Shown here: one piece after another, positions 25,599 to 37,872 of the stretch
Layout of the letters: every line of letters begins with the position of its first letter
Position numbering within the stretch: the stretch's first letter is position 1
Origin: Comamonas flocculans
Lineage (GTDB): Bacteria > Pseudomonadota > Gammaproteobacteria > Burkholderiales > Burkholderiaceae_C
Reading direction: 5' to 3'
NCBI RefSeq assembly: GCF_007954405.1
Contig: NZ_CP042344.1
Coordinates: 3,269,438 to 3,333,437 of the forward strand
DNA: 64,000 nucleotides
Notes under the pieces: model-generated
Seen by the model: the letters and a program-made list of their open reading frames with translations, nothing else
The model's database searches: none
What the model was told of the DNA's origin: nothing
Made by a program: the position numbers and the translations under genes

Positions 25599-26549
25599 AT
25601 GGACAAAAAGATCGTGATCCTCGGCACGGGCGGCACCATCGCCGGCACCGGCGCGGCCGGCGGCCATGCTTACGTGGCCGCGCAACTGGGCGTAGAGGCG
25701 CTGGTGCAGGCGGTGCCGGGCCTGCAACAGGCCGCGGGCATGGCGCTGCAAGCCGAGCAGCTGGCGCAGCTCGACAGCAAGGACATGGACCACGCCACCT
25801 GGGTGCGCCTGGCGCGGCGCTGCGCAGCCCTGCTGGCCGACGACCAGGTGGCCGGCATCGTCGTCACCCATGGCACGGACACGCTGGAAGAGAGCGCCTG
25901 GCTGCTGCACGAGCTGCTGCCCGCGGACAAGCCCGTCGTGCTGACCTGCGCGATGCGCCCGGCCACTGCGCTGCTGGCAGACGGGCCGCAGAACCTGCTG
26001 GACGCGGTGCTGCTGGCCGCGCACCCGCAGGCGCGCGGCGTGCTGGTGTGCGCACTGGGCACGGTCCACGGCGCGCGGGAGGTGAGCAAGCTGCATCCGC
26101 AGCGGCTCGATGCCTTCGCCTCGCTGGACAGCGGCCCGCTGGGCTGGGTGGAGGCCGGGCAGCTGCGCTGGGCGCACGGGGTGCCGCCGGCGGCCGGCAC
26201 GCCGCGCCACGGCGCCTTGCTGCAGGCCCGCGCCTTCGGCCAGACGCCCTGGCCCCGCGTGGAGATCGCCCTCAGCCATGCGGGCTGCGACGGCGCGCTG
26301 CTCGACTGGATGGTGGCGGGCGGGGTGCGCGGCATCGTCGTCGCCGCGACCGGCAATGGCACGCTGCACCAGGCGCTGCGGCCGGCGCTCCTGCGCGCGG
26401 TGGATGCCGGGGTGCGGGTGCGCATCGCCGCGCGCTGCCCGCTCGGGCGCATGGCGGCGACCGCGGGTCAGCCCTGGCGCGATGCCGAGGGCCTGAGCCC
26501 GGTCAAGGCGCGCATCAGCCTGATGCTGGAGTTGATGGAGGAAGCCTGA
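25599..26549 (+). CDS. L-asparaginase (type II-like)
   Basis: A 316-residue asparaginase that hydrolyses asparagine to aspartate and ammonia. The N-terminal catalytic motif ILGTGGTIAGTG (first threonine nucleophile) is at residues 7-18 and the second motif VVTHGTDTLEESAWLL, with the catalytic Thr-Asp pair, is near residue 88. No signal peptide is seen, so it is probably cytoplasmic. It is slightly shorter than typical type II enzymes. It is divergent from lexA with the SOS boxes between them. Confidence 0.9.
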   Translation: MDKKIVILGTGGTIAGTGAAGGHAYVAAQLGVEALVQAVPGLQQAAGMALQAEQLAQLDSKDMDHATWVRLARRCAALLADDQVAGIVVTHGTDTLEESAWLLHELLPADKPVVLTCAMRPATALLADGPQNLLDAVLLAAHPQARGVLVCALGTVHGAREVSKLHPQRLDAFASLDSGPLGWVEAGQLRWAHGVPPAAGTPRHGALLQARAFGQTPWPRVEIALSHAGCDGALLDWMVAGGVRGIVVAATGNGTLHQALRPALLRAVDAGVRVRIAARCPLGRMAATAGQPWRDAEGLSPVKARISLMLELMEEA

Positions 26550-26576
26550 ACGCGCGGACGGCGCGCCGGCCCTTCG

Positions 26577-27248
<672 letters not shown>

Positions 27249-27343
27249 TCAGTTTTGAAATCGGGCCGCACGCGCCAGGCCGTGCGTGAACAGCGTTTGA
27301 GAATAGCACGCGTGCGCTGGCGCCCCGCTTACAGGGCGCCCTC

Positions 27344-28135
27344 TCAGGCAGGTGTGCCGCCGGCGGCAAACAGGGTGCGCACGCGCTCCAGGTCCTGCGG
27401 CGTATCCACACCCGCGCCGGGGGCCGTGGTGGTCACGTGCACCGCGATCGCATGGCCGTGCCAGAGCGCGCGCAGCTGCTCCAGCTGCTCGAGCTGCTCG
27501 GTGGGCGCGGGCGCCAGGCGTGCAAAGGTCTGCACGAAGCCCGCGCGGTAGCTGTAGATGCCGATGTGGTGCAGCGGCGCCAGCCCGGCGGCGGCCGCAC
27601 CCTGCCACCAGGCGCCGCCCGGCTGCGCGCCGCGTGCATGCGGGATGGGCGCGCGGCTGAAGTAGCTGGCGCGGCCCCGGGCATCGAGCACCACCTTGAC
27701 CACGTTGGGGTTGGCAAAGTCGGCGGCGCTGGCGATCGGATGTGCGGCCGTGCCCATGGGGCAGTGCGTGTGGCGGTGCATCAGGGCCGCGACGGCATCG
27801 ATCAGGCCGGGCGCCATCAGCGGCTCGTCGCCCTGCACGTTCACCACCACCGCATCCTCGGGCAGGCCCAGCAGCGCGCAGGCTTCGGCCAGACGGTCGC
27901 TGCCGCTGGCGTGGTCGGCGCGCGTGGGCAGCGCCTGCACGCCGTGGGCCTGGCAGGCGTCGATGATCTCGGGCGCGTCGGCCGCCACCCAGACCTGCGC
28001 GGCGGCGCTTTGCAGCGCGCGCTCGGCCACGCGCACCACCATGGGCTTGCCGGCGATGTCGGCCAGGGGCTTGCGCGGCAGGCGGCTGGAGGCCAGCCGC
28101 GCGGGGATGACGACGGTGAAGGCCGCCGCGCTCAC
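27344..28135 (-). CDS. kdsB: 3-deoxy-manno-octulosonate cytidylyltransferase
   Basis: A 263-residue CMP-KDO synthetase that activates KDO for lipopolysaccharide core synthesis. The nucleotide-binding start [20 protein letters not shown] and the later motifs NVQGDEPLM and [11 protein letters not shown] are diagnostic. The GTG at 28135 overlaps the stop of the Trm112-like gene (GTGA), and translation from it gives the normal N-terminus, so I prefer it to any upstream start. It acts in the cytoplasm next to lpxK, another lipopolysaccharide gene. Confidence 0.95.
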   Translation of the reverse strand: MSAAAFTVVIPARLASSRLPRKPLADIAGKPMVVRVAERALQSAAAQVWVAADAPEIIDACQAHGVQALPTRADHASGSDRLAEACALLGLPEDAVVVNVQGDEPLMAPGLIDAVAALMHRHTHCPMGTAAHPIASAADFANPNVVKVVLDARGRASYFSRAPIPHARGAQPGGAWWQGAAAAGLAPLHHIGIYSYRAGFVQTFARLAPAPTEQLEQLEQLRALWHGHAIAVHVTTTAPGAGVDTPQDLERVRTLFAAGGTPA

Positions 28136-28320
28136 TGCTTTTTTTCCAGCTCGTCGTCGCTGAGCGTGCGCGCTTCGGTCTCGAGCAGGACGGGGATGCC
28201 GTCGCGCACCGGGTAGGCCAGGCGCGCGCTGTGCGATATGAGCTCCCGACGCTCGCGGTCGTAGGTCAGCGGCCCCTTGGTCACGGGGCACACCAGCAGT
28301 TCAAGCAGTTTCGGGTCCAT
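28132..28320 (-). CDS. Trm112-family small protein
   Basis: A 62-residue protein of the Trm112/YcaR family: [20 protein letters not shown] is the typical start, with [20 protein letters not shown] and IPVLL following. The zinc-ligand set is reduced to one cysteine, as is common in bacterial members. Function in bacteria is unclear. It is wedged between lpxK, which it overlaps by 20 bases, and kdsB, which it overlaps by four, a conserved arrangement that implies translational coupling in lipopolysaccharide synthesis. Confidence 0.9.
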   Translation of the reverse strand: MDPKLLELLVCPVTKGPLTYDRERRELISHSARLAYPVRDGIPVLLETEARTLSDDELEKKQ

Positions 28321-29323
28321 GGCTTCCTCCGGCTTGCGGCGATGATAGTGGGGCCAGGCGCGCGTCCAGCCAGTCGAGGAAACGCGGCTCCAGCTCGACC
28401 TGCAGGGGCACCGCCCAGGCCTCGGGGTGCAGGTGCCAGAGCTTGACCGCGTCTTTTTCGGTACAAATCAGCTCCAAACCCTTGCGTGGCGGGCGCTGCC
28501 AGCTATCGAAAGCAAAGTGGTCGGGCAGGCTCTCGACGCTTGCGAGGGTGAGGCCACGCTCGCGCAGCATGGCAAAGAAGGCCTCGGGCGCGGCCACTGC
28601 CGCCAGCGCATGCAGGGGCTGGCCGCGCAGGCTGGACAAGGGCCGCTGCTCGCCCACGGCATTGACCGCGCAGGGGGCCAGCGCGCGCCGCAGCGTGAAT
28701 ACCGGGGCGCTGCCGGCCGGCGCGGGGGGAGCGCCGTGGCACAGCAGCGCATCCACCGGCCGCGGCCAGGGTTCGCGTAGCGGGCCGGCGGGCAGCAGCC
28801 AGCCATTGCCCACGCCGCTCTCGCTGAAGATGCACAGGTCCAGCGTGCGCGCCAGCGCCAGGTGCTGCAGGCCGTCGTCGCAGACCAGGATGTCGCAGTC
28901 CGGGTGCGCGGCCAGCAGCGCGCGCCCCGCATCGGCGCGCCGCGCGGCCACGAAGACCGGCACGGCGGTGCGCCGCGCCAGCAGCAGCGGCTCATCGCCG
29001 ACGTCGGCGGGCGCGCTGGCGGGCAGTACCTCGCGGCAGTCGCGCGTGCGCCGCCCATGGCCGCGCGAGACGATGCCCGGGCGCCAGCCCCTGGCCTGCA
29101 GGTGGCGCACCAGCGCAATCACCACCGGCGTCTTGCCCGCGCCGCCCGCCACCACGTTGCCCACCACGATGACCGGCACGCCGAGCGTGCTGCGCCGCAG
29201 CCAGCCGCGCCCATAAAGGGCGCGGCGCAGCGCCACCAGCGCGCGGTACGGCAGGGACAGCGGCCAGAGCAGCCGCGCCAGCGCGCCCTTGTGCTGCCAG
29301 GCGCGGCGCAGACACTGGCGCAC
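28301..29323 (-). CDS. lpxK: Tetraacyldisaccharide 4'-kinase
   Basis: A 340-residue inner-membrane-associated kinase that phosphorylates the lipid A precursor to lipid IVA. The P-loop is [15 protein letters not shown] near residue 55; [10 protein letters not shown] and [13 protein letters not shown] are further LpxK motifs, and [12 protein letters not shown] is near the C-terminus. Residues ~272-286 ([14 protein letters not shown]) are encoded by a copy of the GATAGCT dispersed repeat. It starts five bases after exbD and overlaps the Trm112 gene. Confidence 0.95.
   Translation of the reverse strand: MRQCLRRAWQHKGALARLLWPLSLPYRALVALRRALYGRGWLRRSTLGVPVIVVGNVVAGGAGKTPVVIALVRHLQARGWRPGIVSRGHGRRTRDCREVLPASAPADVGDEPLLLARRTAVPVFVAARRADAGRALLAAHPDCDILVCDDGLQHLALARTLDLCIFSESGVGNGWLLPAGPLREPWPRPVDALLCHGAPPAPAGSAPVFTLRRALAPCAVNAVGEQRPLSSLRGQPLHALAAVAAPEAFFAMLRERGLTLASVESLPDHFAFDSWQRPPRKGLELICTEKDAVKLWHLHPEAWAVPLQVELEPRFLDWLDARLAPLSSPQAGGSHGPETA
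28464..28507 (-). repeat. GATAGCT-family repeat inside lpxK
   Basis: On the minus strand it starts GATAGCTGGCAGCGC, continues through GCAAGGGTTTGGAGC and ends with GATTTG, matching the family pattern seen at 41377 and 49779. It is read in frame as part of lpxK, just before the conserved LICTEKDA segment. Confidence 0.65.
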
Positions 29324-29327
29324 GCGC

Positions 29328-29756
29328 TCAGCGCCCTTGCGCCGCGGACGACTGGGTGGCGAAGGTCACCTGCGCCAGGCCCACGCGGCGAGCCGCTTCC
29401 ATCACGGTGATGACCGCCTGGTGCGGCGCCATGGCGTCGGCGCTGATGATCAGCACGCTGTCGCCGCCGGCGGGCGCGGCGGCCTGCAGCGCCTGCGCCA
29501 GCTCGCCCACGCCGCGGCCCTCCAGAGGGCTCTTGTTCACCGCGTAGCGTCCGTCGGCGGCCACCGCCACCGTCAGCTCGCGCGGGCGCTCGCGCATCTG
29601 CTGGGTGTCGGCCACCGGCAGGGTCAGCTGCAGCTCGGTGAAACGGCTGTAGGTGGTGGTGAGTATCAGGAAGATCAGGATCACCAGCAGCACGTCGATG
29701 AAGGGAATCAGGTCGATGCGCGGTTCCTCGCGCGCGCTGCCAGCCCGGAAATTCAT
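29328..29756 (-). CDS. exbD: ExbD/TolR-family biopolymer transport protein
   Basis: A 142-residue bitopic membrane protein. The single transmembrane helix carries the essential aspartate ([18 protein letters not shown], about residues 14-31), which uses the proton gradient together with ExbB. The periplasmic domain follows ([33 protein letters not shown]). It lies 12 bases after the exbB-like gene and just before lpxK. Energised partner (TonB- or Tol-like) is not in the window. Confidence 0.92.
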   Translation of the reverse strand: MNFRAGSAREEPRIDLIPFIDVLLVILIFLILTTTYSRFTELQLTLPVADTQQMRERPRELTVAVAADGRYAVNKSPLEGRGVGELAQALQAAAPAGGDSVLIISADAMAPHQAVITVMEAARRVGLAQVTFATQSSAAQGR

Positions 29757-29768
29757 TGCCGGCTCCGC

Positions 29769-30419
29769 TTACAGCTGGCGCTTGCCAATCTGGCCGAGGT
29801 GGCGCACGAACTGCTCGGCCGCCAGCTCCAGCTGCAGGGTGTAGGCGTCCACGCGGCTGCGGAAGTACTTCCAGAAGAACAGCGCCGGAATCGCGATGAT
29901 CAGGCCGAAGGCCGTGTTGTACAGCGCCATGGAAATACCGTGCGCCAACTGCGCCGGGTTGCCGCCGCCGGCCACGTGCCCGACGGCGCCGCTCCCTGCC
30001 TGCGCGCCGAAGATCTCGATCATCCCGACCACCGTGCCCAGCAGGCCCAGCAGCGGCGCGGCCGAGGCGATGGTGCCCAGCGCGTTGAGGTATTTTTCCA
30101 GCCGGTGCACCACCGAACGGCCCTGGTCCTGCATGGCAGCGCGCAGCTCTCCTTCGGAGCTGCGCGGGTCGCCCGCCAGCCGGCGGATGCCGCTGGCCAG
30201 CACCTCGCCGAGCGCGCTGTTCTGTTCCAGCTGCTTGACCACGTCGGGCGCGGGCAGGCTGCGGCTGGTGACGGCAATGGCTTCATCCAGCAGCCGAGGT
30301 GGCGCCACGCGCCTGGTCTGCAGCGAAATGAAGCGCTCGATGATGAGCGCCAGGGCCACGATGGAGCAGGCGATGAGCGGCCAGATCGGCCAACCCGAGG
30401 CTTGTATGATCGTCAGCAA
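29769..30419 (-). CDS. exbB: ExbB/MotA/TolQ-family proton channel
   Basis: A 216-residue three-helix membrane protein. The first helix is IWPLIACSIVALALIIERF near residue 12-30, with the family ERF signature; the second and third are LGTIASAAPLLGLLGTVVGM and FGLIIAIPALFFWKYF. The TVVGMI motif is diagnostic. It forms the proton-conducting stator with the downstream ExbD. The pair heads the lpxK-kdsB transcript. ATG at 30419. Confidence 0.92.
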   Translation of the reverse strand: MLTIIQASGWPIWPLIACSIVALALIIERFISLQTRRVAPPRLLDEAIAVTSRSLPAPDVVKQLEQNSALGEVLASGIRRLAGDPRSSEGELRAAMQDQGRSVVHRLEKYLNALGTIASAAPLLGLLGTVVGMIEIFGAQAGSGAVGHVAGGGNPAQLAHGISMALYNTAFGLIIAIPALFFWKYFRSRVDAYTLQLELAAEQFVRHLGQIGKRQL

Positions 30420-30761
30420 TGCTCACTCCGCGCGTTTGGATGTCAGCCGGCGATTATGACGCAGGCCCCTTGGCCGTCCGGCGCGCGCACCGCAGCGCCG
30501 CCAGCACCCGGCGGTCATCCACCGTTGCTGTGGATAACTTTGTGGGCAAATACCGGAACAAGGGCCGCAAGCGCGCATCGGCAGGCGCTTTGACCACATT
30601 GCACAAAAAATGTGCAATGAAAAAACCTTTGGAATCAACCACTTGCATGAATGTCCATGGCCCCGGTGCTACAACTTGCGAATTGGCGCGCCGGCCGCGC
30701 CTGACGGCGCCGCTGTGGATGGTTTGCGCCCGCGGACCGCGCGCAAAGCCTTGTCCCGCTT
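30420..30761. other. Divergent exbB-xseA intergenic region
   Basis: About 340 bases without a gene. It contains an exact DnaA-box sequence TGTGGATAA (30529-30537) and an inverted repeat ATTGCAC (30598-30604)/GTGCAAT (30612-30618) with a seven-base A-rich loop. A single DnaA box does not make an origin. The inverted repeat could be a regulator site for xseA or a hairpin. Confidence 0.5.
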
Positions 30762-32090
30762 ATGTTTGAGCCTTCCGAGCAAGCTGCGGCGCCGCTGATC
30801 TGGGAAGTTGGCGCGCTGTGCCGCGCGGTGGCGCAGGCCTTGCAGGCGCGCTTCAACCCGGTGCTGGTGCGCGGCGAACTCGCGGGCTTTTCGCGCGCGG
30901 CCAGCGGGCATTGCTATTTCACGCTCAAGGACGCCAGCGGCCAGCTGCGCTGCGCCATGTTTCGCCGCGCCGCGAGCCAGCTCGACTTCGTGCCGCGCGA
31001 TGGCCAGCTGGTGCAGGCCCAGGCGAGCCTGAACGTCTACGAGGGACGCGGCGACCTGCAGCTCGTCGTGCAGCAGCTGCAGCCGGTGGGGCAGGGCGCG
31101 CTGTTCGAGCAGTTCCTGCGCCTGAAGGCCAGGCTGCAGTCCCAGGGCCTGTTCGATGCGGCGCGCAAACGGGCGCTGGTGCGCATGCCGCGCGCCATAG
31201 GCCTGGTGACCTCGCCCGGCGCAGCGGCGCTGCACGACGTGGCCAGCACCCTGGCACGGCGCGCGCCGCATCTGCCGGTGGTGTTCGCGCCGGCCCAGGT
31301 GCAGGGCGAGGGGGCGGCGGCCAGCCTGTGCACGGCACTATCGAATTTGTATCTACTGGCGCAGGCCAGCCAAGGGAAAGCGGCCGAAAACACCAGCAAC
31401 TGCCCACCGCTTGACGCGATCTTGCTGGTGCGCGGCGGGGGCTCCATGGAAGATCTCTGGGCCTTCAACGACGAACAGCTCGCGCACACCATCGTGCAAA
31501 GCCCGGTGCCGCTGGTCTGCGGCGTCGGCCACGAGACCGATTTCACGATCGCCGACTTCTGCGCCGATCTGCGCGCGCCCACGCCCACCGCCGCGGCAGA
31601 GCTGGTGGCGCCGGTGCGCAGCGAAGAGCTGGCGGCGCTGGCGCTGGCCGAGGAGCGGCTGCGCGGCGCCGTGCTGGGCCGGCTGGACGGCCAGCACCAG
31701 CGCCTGGACGGGGCGGTCGCGCGGCTCGGGCGCCCCTCGGGCTTCGTCGCGGCGGCGGGCCTGCAGCTGGGCCAGTGGAGCCAGCAGCTGCGCCATGCGC
31801 TGCAGCTCAGGCTCGGGCTCTCGGCGCAGGCCCTGCAAGGGCGCGAGCAGGACTTTGCCCGCAGCCTGCGGCGCCACCTGCAGTCGCGGCAGGAGGGCCT
31901 GCAAGGGCTGCAAACGCGCCTCACCCTGCTGGACCCGCAACTGGTGCTGGCGCGCGGCTATGCGCTGCTGAGCGACGAGCACGGCCAGGTGGTGGTGCGC
32001 GCCAGCCAGGTGCGCACCGGCCAGGCGCTGCACGCCGCGCTGGCCGAGGGCGCGCTGGAACTCACGGTGCAGCCGCCGCGCCTGTTCTGA
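30762..32090 (+). CDS. xseA: Exodeoxyribonuclease VII large subunit
   Basis: A 442-residue nuclease subunit that degrades single-stranded DNA together with XseB. The N-terminal OB-fold ([33 protein letters not shown]) is followed by the catalytic domain with [33 protein letters not shown] and [17 protein letters not shown]. The C-terminal part is a long coiled coil. Between the conserved blocks, residues ~193-213 are atypical and probably derive from a repeat (see 31350-31391). xseB is not adjacent. Confidence 0.96.
   Translation: MFEPSEQAAAPLIWEVGALCRAVAQALQARFNPVLVRGELAGFSRAASGHCYFTLKDASGQLRCAMFRRAASQLDFVPRDGQLVQAQASLNVYEGRGDLQLVVQQLQPVGQGALFEQFLRLKARLQSQGLFDAARKRALVRMPRAIGLVTSPGAAALHDVASTLARRAPHLPVVFAPAQVQGEGAAASLCTALSNLYLLAQASQGKAAENTSNCPPLDAILLVRGGGSMEDLWAFNDEQLAHTIVQSPVPLVCGVGHETDFTIADFCADLRAPTPTAAAELVAPVRSEELAALALAEERLRGAVLGRLDGQHQRLDGAVARLGRPSGFVAAAGLQLGQWSQQLRHALQLRLGLSAQALQGREQDFARSLRRHLQSRQEGLQGLQTRLTLLDPQLVLARGYALLSDEHGQVVVRASQVRTGQALHAALAEGALELTVQPPRLF
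31350..31391 (+). repeat. Probable GATAGCT-family repeat inside xseA (degenerate)
   Basis: The sequence around TATCTACTGGCGC through GCGGCCGAAAAC resembles the family pattern TAGCTGCTGGCGC ... GGAGGCCAAAA with several mismatches. It coincides with a stretch of the protein ([20 protein letters not shown]) that interrupts two conserved XseA blocks. Confidence 0.45.
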
Positions 32091-32211
32091 GCGCGGCGCC
32101 CCCGGCCCGGGCGCGCACCGGCGCAAACGGGTGCAAGTTCCTACAATGGCCTTGTTGTGCCGCGCGCCAGCGCGGCCGATGCACCCGTCAATCGAAGGAA
32201 AGGAACACACC

Positions 32212-32793
32212 ATGCACCACGAACTGCCCAAGCTGCCTTACGCCCTGGACGCCCTGGCTCCGCACATCAGCAAGGAGACCATGGAATACCACTATGGCAA
32301 GCACCACAGCGCCTACGTGAACAACCTCAACAAGCTGCAAGAGGGCACCGAGTTCGAGAACATGACGCTCGAGGAGATCATCAAGAAGTCGAGCGGCGGC
32401 ATCTTCAACAACGCCGCGCAGGTCTGGAACCACACCTTCTTCTGGCACTGCATGAAGCCCAGCGGCGGCGGCGAGCCGCACGGCGCCCTGGCCAAGGCGA
32501 TCGACGCCAAGTGGGGCAGCTGCGCGGCCTTCCGCGAAGCTTTCCTCAAGAGCGCCGGCGGCAACTTCGGCTCGGGCTGGACCTGGCTGGTGAAGAAGCC
32601 CGACGCCAGCGTGGACATCGTCAACACCAGCAATGCCGGCACGCCGCTGACCACGGCCGACAAGCCGCTGCTCACGGTGGACGTGTGGGAGCACGCCTAC
32701 TACATCGACTACCGCAACGCCCGCCCGAAATTCGTCGAAACGGTGCTCGATCACCTGATCAACTGGGATTTTGCTGAAAGCAATTTCGCCTGA
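32212..32793 (+). CDS. sodB: Superoxide dismutase (Fe)
   Basis: A 193-residue Fe-type superoxide dismutase that converts superoxide to hydrogen peroxide and oxygen. Metal ligands: His27 in [13 protein letters not shown], the histidine in NHTFFWHCM, and the aspartate and histidine in [23 protein letters not shown] favours iron. The ATG at 32212 follows AAAGGAA, and no signal peptide is present, so it is cytosolic. A strong terminator follows at 32836, so it is probably transcribed alone. Confidence 0.96.
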   Translation: MHHELPKLPYALDALAPHISKETMEYHYGKHHSAYVNNLNKLQEGTEFENMTLEEIIKKSSGGIFNNAAQVWNHTFFWHCMKPSGGGEPHGALAKAIDAKWGSCAAFREAFLKSAGGNFGSGWTWLVKKPDASVDIVNTSNAGTPLTTADKPLLTVDVWEHAYYIDYRNARPKFVETVLDHLINWDFAESNFA

Positions 32794-32835
32794 ACACGCT
32801 GCAGCGCCGGGCTGGACCCGGCGCCGCCCCCTGAA

Positions 32836-32866
32836 GGTCCCCGGCCCATGGCCCGGGACCTTTTTT
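32836..32866 (+). terminator. Rho-independent terminator after sodB
   Basis: G/C-rich stem (arms GGTCCCCGGCC and GCCCGGGACC around CAT) followed by six T residues. It sits between sodB and icd, both on the plus strand, and should end the sodB transcript. Confidence 0.85.
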
Positions 32867-32997
32867 CTTGCCTTTTGTCCAGCTTGGGCGGGCGGATTTC
32901 GCCTAGTGAAAGGCGACTCCGATATCATGAAACGTTGGCACCGATCCCATGTCCCACCGCGGGCCGCCCGCCCCTTGTCCTTTGGAGAATTTGAACG

Positions 32998-35232
32998 ATG
33001 AGCACACAAGAGACATCCATCATCTATACGCTGACGGACGAAGCGCCGCGCCTTGCGACCGCTTCCTTCCTGCCCATCGTGCAGGCTTTTGCCCGCTCGG
33101 CCGACATCCGCATGCAAAGCAGCGACATCTCGCTGGCCGCCCGCATCCTCGCCCAGTTCAACGACAGCCTGCCCGAAGGGCAGCGCGTGCCCGATACGCT
33201 GGCCGAACTCGGCAAGAAGACGCTGCAGCCCGACGCCAACATCATCAAGCTGCCCAACATCAGCGCCACCGTCGCGCAGCTGAAGGCGGCGATCAAGGAA
33301 CTGCAGGGCAAGGGCTACAAGATTCCGGACTTCCCGGAAAAGCCCGCCACCGACGAAGAGAAGGCCATCCGCGCGCGCTACGACAGGTGCACCGGCAGCG
33401 CCGTCAACCCGGTGCTGCGCCAGGGCAATTCCGACCGCCGCGCTCCCAAGGCCGTGAAGGAATACGCGCGCAAGCACCCGCACAAGATGGGCGAATGGTC
33501 GGCCGCCTCGCGCACCCACGTCTCGCACATGAAGCGCGGCGACTTCTACAACGACGAACTCTCGATGACCGTGCACGGTGCGCGCGAAGTGCGCATGGAG
33601 CTCATCACCAAGGCCGGCAAGGCCATCGTGCTCAAGCCCAAGGTCGCGCTCAACGACCGCGACGTGATCGACTCCATGTTCTTCAGCAAGAAGGCATTGC
33701 TGGAGTTCTACGAAGAGCAGATCGAAGACGCGCGCAAGACCGGCGTGCTGTTCTCGCTGCACGTCAAGGCGACGATGCTCAAGATCTCGCACCCCATCGT
33801 CTTCGGCCACTGCGTGCGCGTGTTCTACAAGGAGGCCTTCGCCAAACACGCCAAGGTGCTCGAAGAGCTGGGCGTGAACGTGAACAACGGCATGGTGGAC
33901 CTCTACAACAAGATCGCCAAGCTGCCCAAGAGCGTGCAGGATGAAATCCGCGCCGACCTGCACGCCTGCCACGCCAACGGCCCCGAGCTCGCCATGGTCG
34001 ATTCGGACAAGGGCATCACCAACTTCCATTCGCCCAACGACGTGATCGTCGATGCCTCCATGCCCGCCATGATCCGAAACGGCGGCAAGATGTACGGCGC
34101 GGACGGGCGCCTGAAGGAAGTCAAGGCCGTCATGCCTGAATCCACCTTCGCGCGCATCTACCAGGAGATGATCAACTTCTGCAAATGGCATGGCGCGTTC
34201 GACCCGACCACCATGGGCACCGTGCCCAACGTCGGCCTGATGGCCCAGGGCGCCGAGGAATACGGCTCGAACGACAAGACCTTCGAGATCGCCGAAGACG
34301 GCACCGTCAACATCACCGACAACGCCAGCGGCGAGGTGCTGCTGTCCCAGCAGGTGGAGCAGGGCGACATCTGGCGCATGTGCCGCACCACCGACGCGGC
34401 GATCCGCGACTGGGTCAAGCTCGCCGTCACGCGCGCGCGCAACTCCAACACGCCCGTGGTGTTCTGGCTCGACCCCTACCGCCCGCACGAGAACCAGCTC
34501 ATCACCAAGGTCAAGATGTACCTGCACGAGCACGACACCACCGGCCTGCAGGTCGAAATCATGAGCCAGGTGCGCGCCATGCGCTATACGCTGGAGCGCG
34601 TGATCCGCGGTCTGGACACCATCAGCGCCACCGGCAACATCCTGCGCGACTACCTCACCGACCTCTTTCCCATCATGGAGCTGGGCACCAGCGCCAAGAT
34701 GCTCTCCATCGTGCCCATGCTGGCCGGCGGCGGCATGTACGAGACCGGCGCGGGCGGCTCCGCGCCCAAGCATGTGGAGCAGCTGGTCGAAGAAAACCAC
34801 CTGCGCTGGGATTCACTGGGTGAATTCCTCGCGCTGGCCGTGAGCCTGGAAGAGCTGGGCATCAAGAACCAGAACCAGACCGCCGTGGTGCTGGCCAAGG
34901 CGCTGGACGCCGCTACCGGCAAGCTGCTGGAGAACAACAAGAGCCCGAGCCGGCGCACCGGCGAGCTGGACAACCGCGGCAGCCACTTCTATCTGGCGCT
35001 GTACTGGGCGCAGGAACTGGCCGCGCAAAAGGACGACGCGGCGCTGGCGGCCAAGTTCGCACCGCTGGCCAGCCAGCTCGCGGAGAACGAGGCCAGGATC
35101 GTCGCCGAACTCAACGCGGTACAGGGCAAGTCGGTCGATATCGGCGGCTACTACCTGCCCGATGTGGCCAAGCTGGACGCGGTGATGCGCCCGAGCGCCA
35201 CGCTCAACGAAGCGCTCGCCGCGCTCAAGTAA
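32998..35232 (+). CDS. icd: Isocitrate dehydrogenase (NADP), monomeric type
   Basis: A 744-residue monomeric isocitrate dehydrogenase of the TCA cycle, oxidatively decarboxylating isocitrate to 2-oxoglutarate with NADP. The length (about 740, twice the dimeric enzyme) and the stretches [54 protein letters not shown] and [18 protein letters not shown] are characteristic. Start ATG at 32998 just after TTTGGAGAATTT. It stands alone, followed by a stable hairpin at 35245. Confidence 0.97.
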   Translation: MSTQETSIIYTLTDEAPRLATASFLPIVQAFARSADIRMQSSDISLAARILAQFNDSLPEGQRVPDTLAELGKKTLQPDANIIKLPNISATVAQLKAAIKELQGKGYKIPDFPEKPATDEEKAIRARYDRCTGSAVNPVLRQGNSDRRAPKAVKEYARKHPHKMGEWSAASRTHVSHMKRGDFYNDELSMTVHGAREVRMELITKAGKAIVLKPKVALNDRDVIDSMFFSKKALLEFYEEQIEDARKTGVLFSLHVKATMLKISHPIVFGHCVRVFYKEAFAKHAKVLEELGVNVNNGMVDLYNKIAKLPKSVQDEIRADLHACHANGPELAMVDSDKGITNFHSPNDVIVDASMPAMIRNGGKMYGADGRLKEVKAVMPESTFARIYQEMINFCKWHGAFDPTTMGTVPNVGLMAQGAEEYGSNDKTFEIAEDGTVNITDNASGEVLLSQQVEQGDIWRMCRTTDAAIRDWVKLAVTRARNSNTPVVFWLDPYRPHENQLITKVKMYLHEHDTTGLQVEIMSQVRAMRYTLERVIRGLDTISATGNILRDYLTDLFPIMELGTSAKMLSIVPMLAGGGMYETGAGGSAPKHVEQLVEENHLRWDSLGEFLALAVSLEELGIKNQNQTAVVLAKALDAATGKLLENNKSPSRRTGELDNRGSHFYLALYWAQELAAQKDDAALAAKFAPLASQLAENEARIVAELNAVQGKSVDIGGYYLPDVAKLDAVMRPSATLNEALAALK

Positions 35233-35244
35233 AATGGCCCTCTC

Positions 35245-35274
35245 GGGCGGTGCAGCGCCGCTGCTGCGCCGCCC
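35245..35274 (+). terminator. Hairpin after icd (weak terminator candidate)
   Basis: Arms GGGCGGTGCAGC (35245-35256) and GCTGCGCCGCCC (35263-35274), one mismatch and a six-base loop, 13 bases after the icd stop. There is no T-tract, so termination is uncertain. Confidence 0.4.
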
Positions 35275-35500
35275 GGGGACGCAAGAGCCGGCGGGCAGGG
35301 CGCCGTGCCAGCCTTGACCAGTCAGCGCTGGCCGGCAGGCAGGCGCGAAGGCCCGGGCTTTGCGCACGGCGCTTGCCCCGCCGGGCAGACGGTCTCGGCT
35401 CTGCGCGCCAAGCCGGCACCCGGGCCTCGCTGGCACCGCGCTTTGTCCCCATTCCGATAGCGGCCAAACAAAACCCTGAGGGCGTCCCCGCCGCTAAAGG

Positions 35501-35515
35501 TGCATATGATATGCA
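35501..35515. promoter_or_regulatory. Palindrome upstream of the suf operon, candidate operator
   Basis: TGCATAT, G, ATATGCA: perfect seven-base arms around one base, ending 31 bases before the sufB start codon, within a local A/T-rich patch of an otherwise G/C-rich 314-base gap. The position suits a promoter-overlapping operator. No regulator gene (iscR, sufR) is linked. The rest of the gap 35233-35546 shows no gene. Confidence 0.55.
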
Positions 35516-35546
35516 TATTTAACGCTCTCTTCCTCTTGCGAGTGAC

Positions 35547-37040
<1,494 letters not shown>

Positions 37041-37087
37041 GCGCCGGCCGGCCCCGTTTTGAATCGCTGTCTCAGGAAAGATCGAAG

Positions 37088-37870
37088 ATGAGTTCCAATT
37101 CCGCCCTCCTGCAACTGCGCGAGCTGCGCGTGGACATCGGCGAGCGCACCGTGCTGCAGTCCGTCACGCTCGATGTGCAGCCCGGCGAACTGCTGGTGCT
37201 GATGGGCGCCAACGGCAGCGGCAAGAGCACGCTGGGTCTGGCGCTGGCGGGGCATCCGCAATACCAGGTGGTCTCGGGCCAGGCGCTGCTGGGCGACCAA
37301 GACCTGCTGGCCATGCAGGCGCATGAGCGCGCGCGCGCCGGCCTGTTCGTCTCTTTCCAGGCCCCGCCGGACGTGCCCGGCGTGAAGAACAACCTCTTCA
37401 TCCGCACGGCCATCAACGCGGTGCGCCAGGCGCGCGGCGAAGAGCCGCAGGATGCCTTCGACTTCCTCTCGGGTGCCAAGGCTGCGGCCAAAGATCTGGG
37501 CCTGCCCGCCACCATGCTCAGCCGCCCGGTGAACGAAGGCTTTTCCGGCGGCGAGAGAAAACGCAACGAGCTGCTGCAGCTGTCGCTGATGCAGCCCAAG
37601 CTGGCCGTGCTCGACGAGATCGATTCGGGCATGGACGTCGACGGCGTGCGCGCAGTGGTCAAGCTGGTGGAGCGCATGCGCGCCGAAGGCACGGCCTTCA
37701 TCATCATTTCGCACTATCTGCAGATGATTGAATCGCTCAAGCCCGACGCGGTACTGCGCCTGGACCAGGGCACGATCGCCGAGCGCGGCGACATGGAGCT
37801 GGCGCGCAGCATTGCGCGCAGCGGCTTCAAGCAGCATGCGGCCAGCATGGCGGCCACGGCGGAGGCCTGA
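37088..37870 (+). CDS. sufC: Fe-S assembly ATPase SufC
   Basis: A 260-residue ABC-type ATPase that drives the SufBCD scaffold. Walker A GANGSGKSTLG near residue 40, the ABC signature FSGGERKRNELLQL near 155, Walker B KLAVLDEIDSGMDVDGV and the switch histidine in IIISHYLQMI are all present. It is cytoplasmic and lacks membrane segments. It lies 47 bases after sufB and two bases before sufD. Confidence 0.97.
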   Translation: MSSNSALLQLRELRVDIGERTVLQSVTLDVQPGELLVLMGANGSGKSTLGLALAGHPQYQVVSGQALLGDQDLLAMQAHERARAGLFVSFQAPPDVPGVKNNLFIRTAINAVRQARGEEPQDAFDFLSGAKAAAKDLGLPATMLSRPVNEGFSGGERKRNELLQLSLMQPKLAVLDEIDSGMDVDGVRAVVKLVERMRAEGTAFIIISHYLQMIESLKPDAVLRLDQGTIAERGDMELARSIARSGFKQHAASMAATAEA

Positions 37871-37872
37871 AG

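Noticed and set aside
30529..30537. DnaA box TGTGGATAA as a possible replication origin
   Set aside because: A single box with no cluster, no A/T-rich unwinding region and no dnaA/dnaN nearby.
32188..34800. Long open frame opposite sodB and icd (about 870 codons)
   Set aside because: Antisense to two well-identified genes, no domain, and composition typical of a shadow frame.
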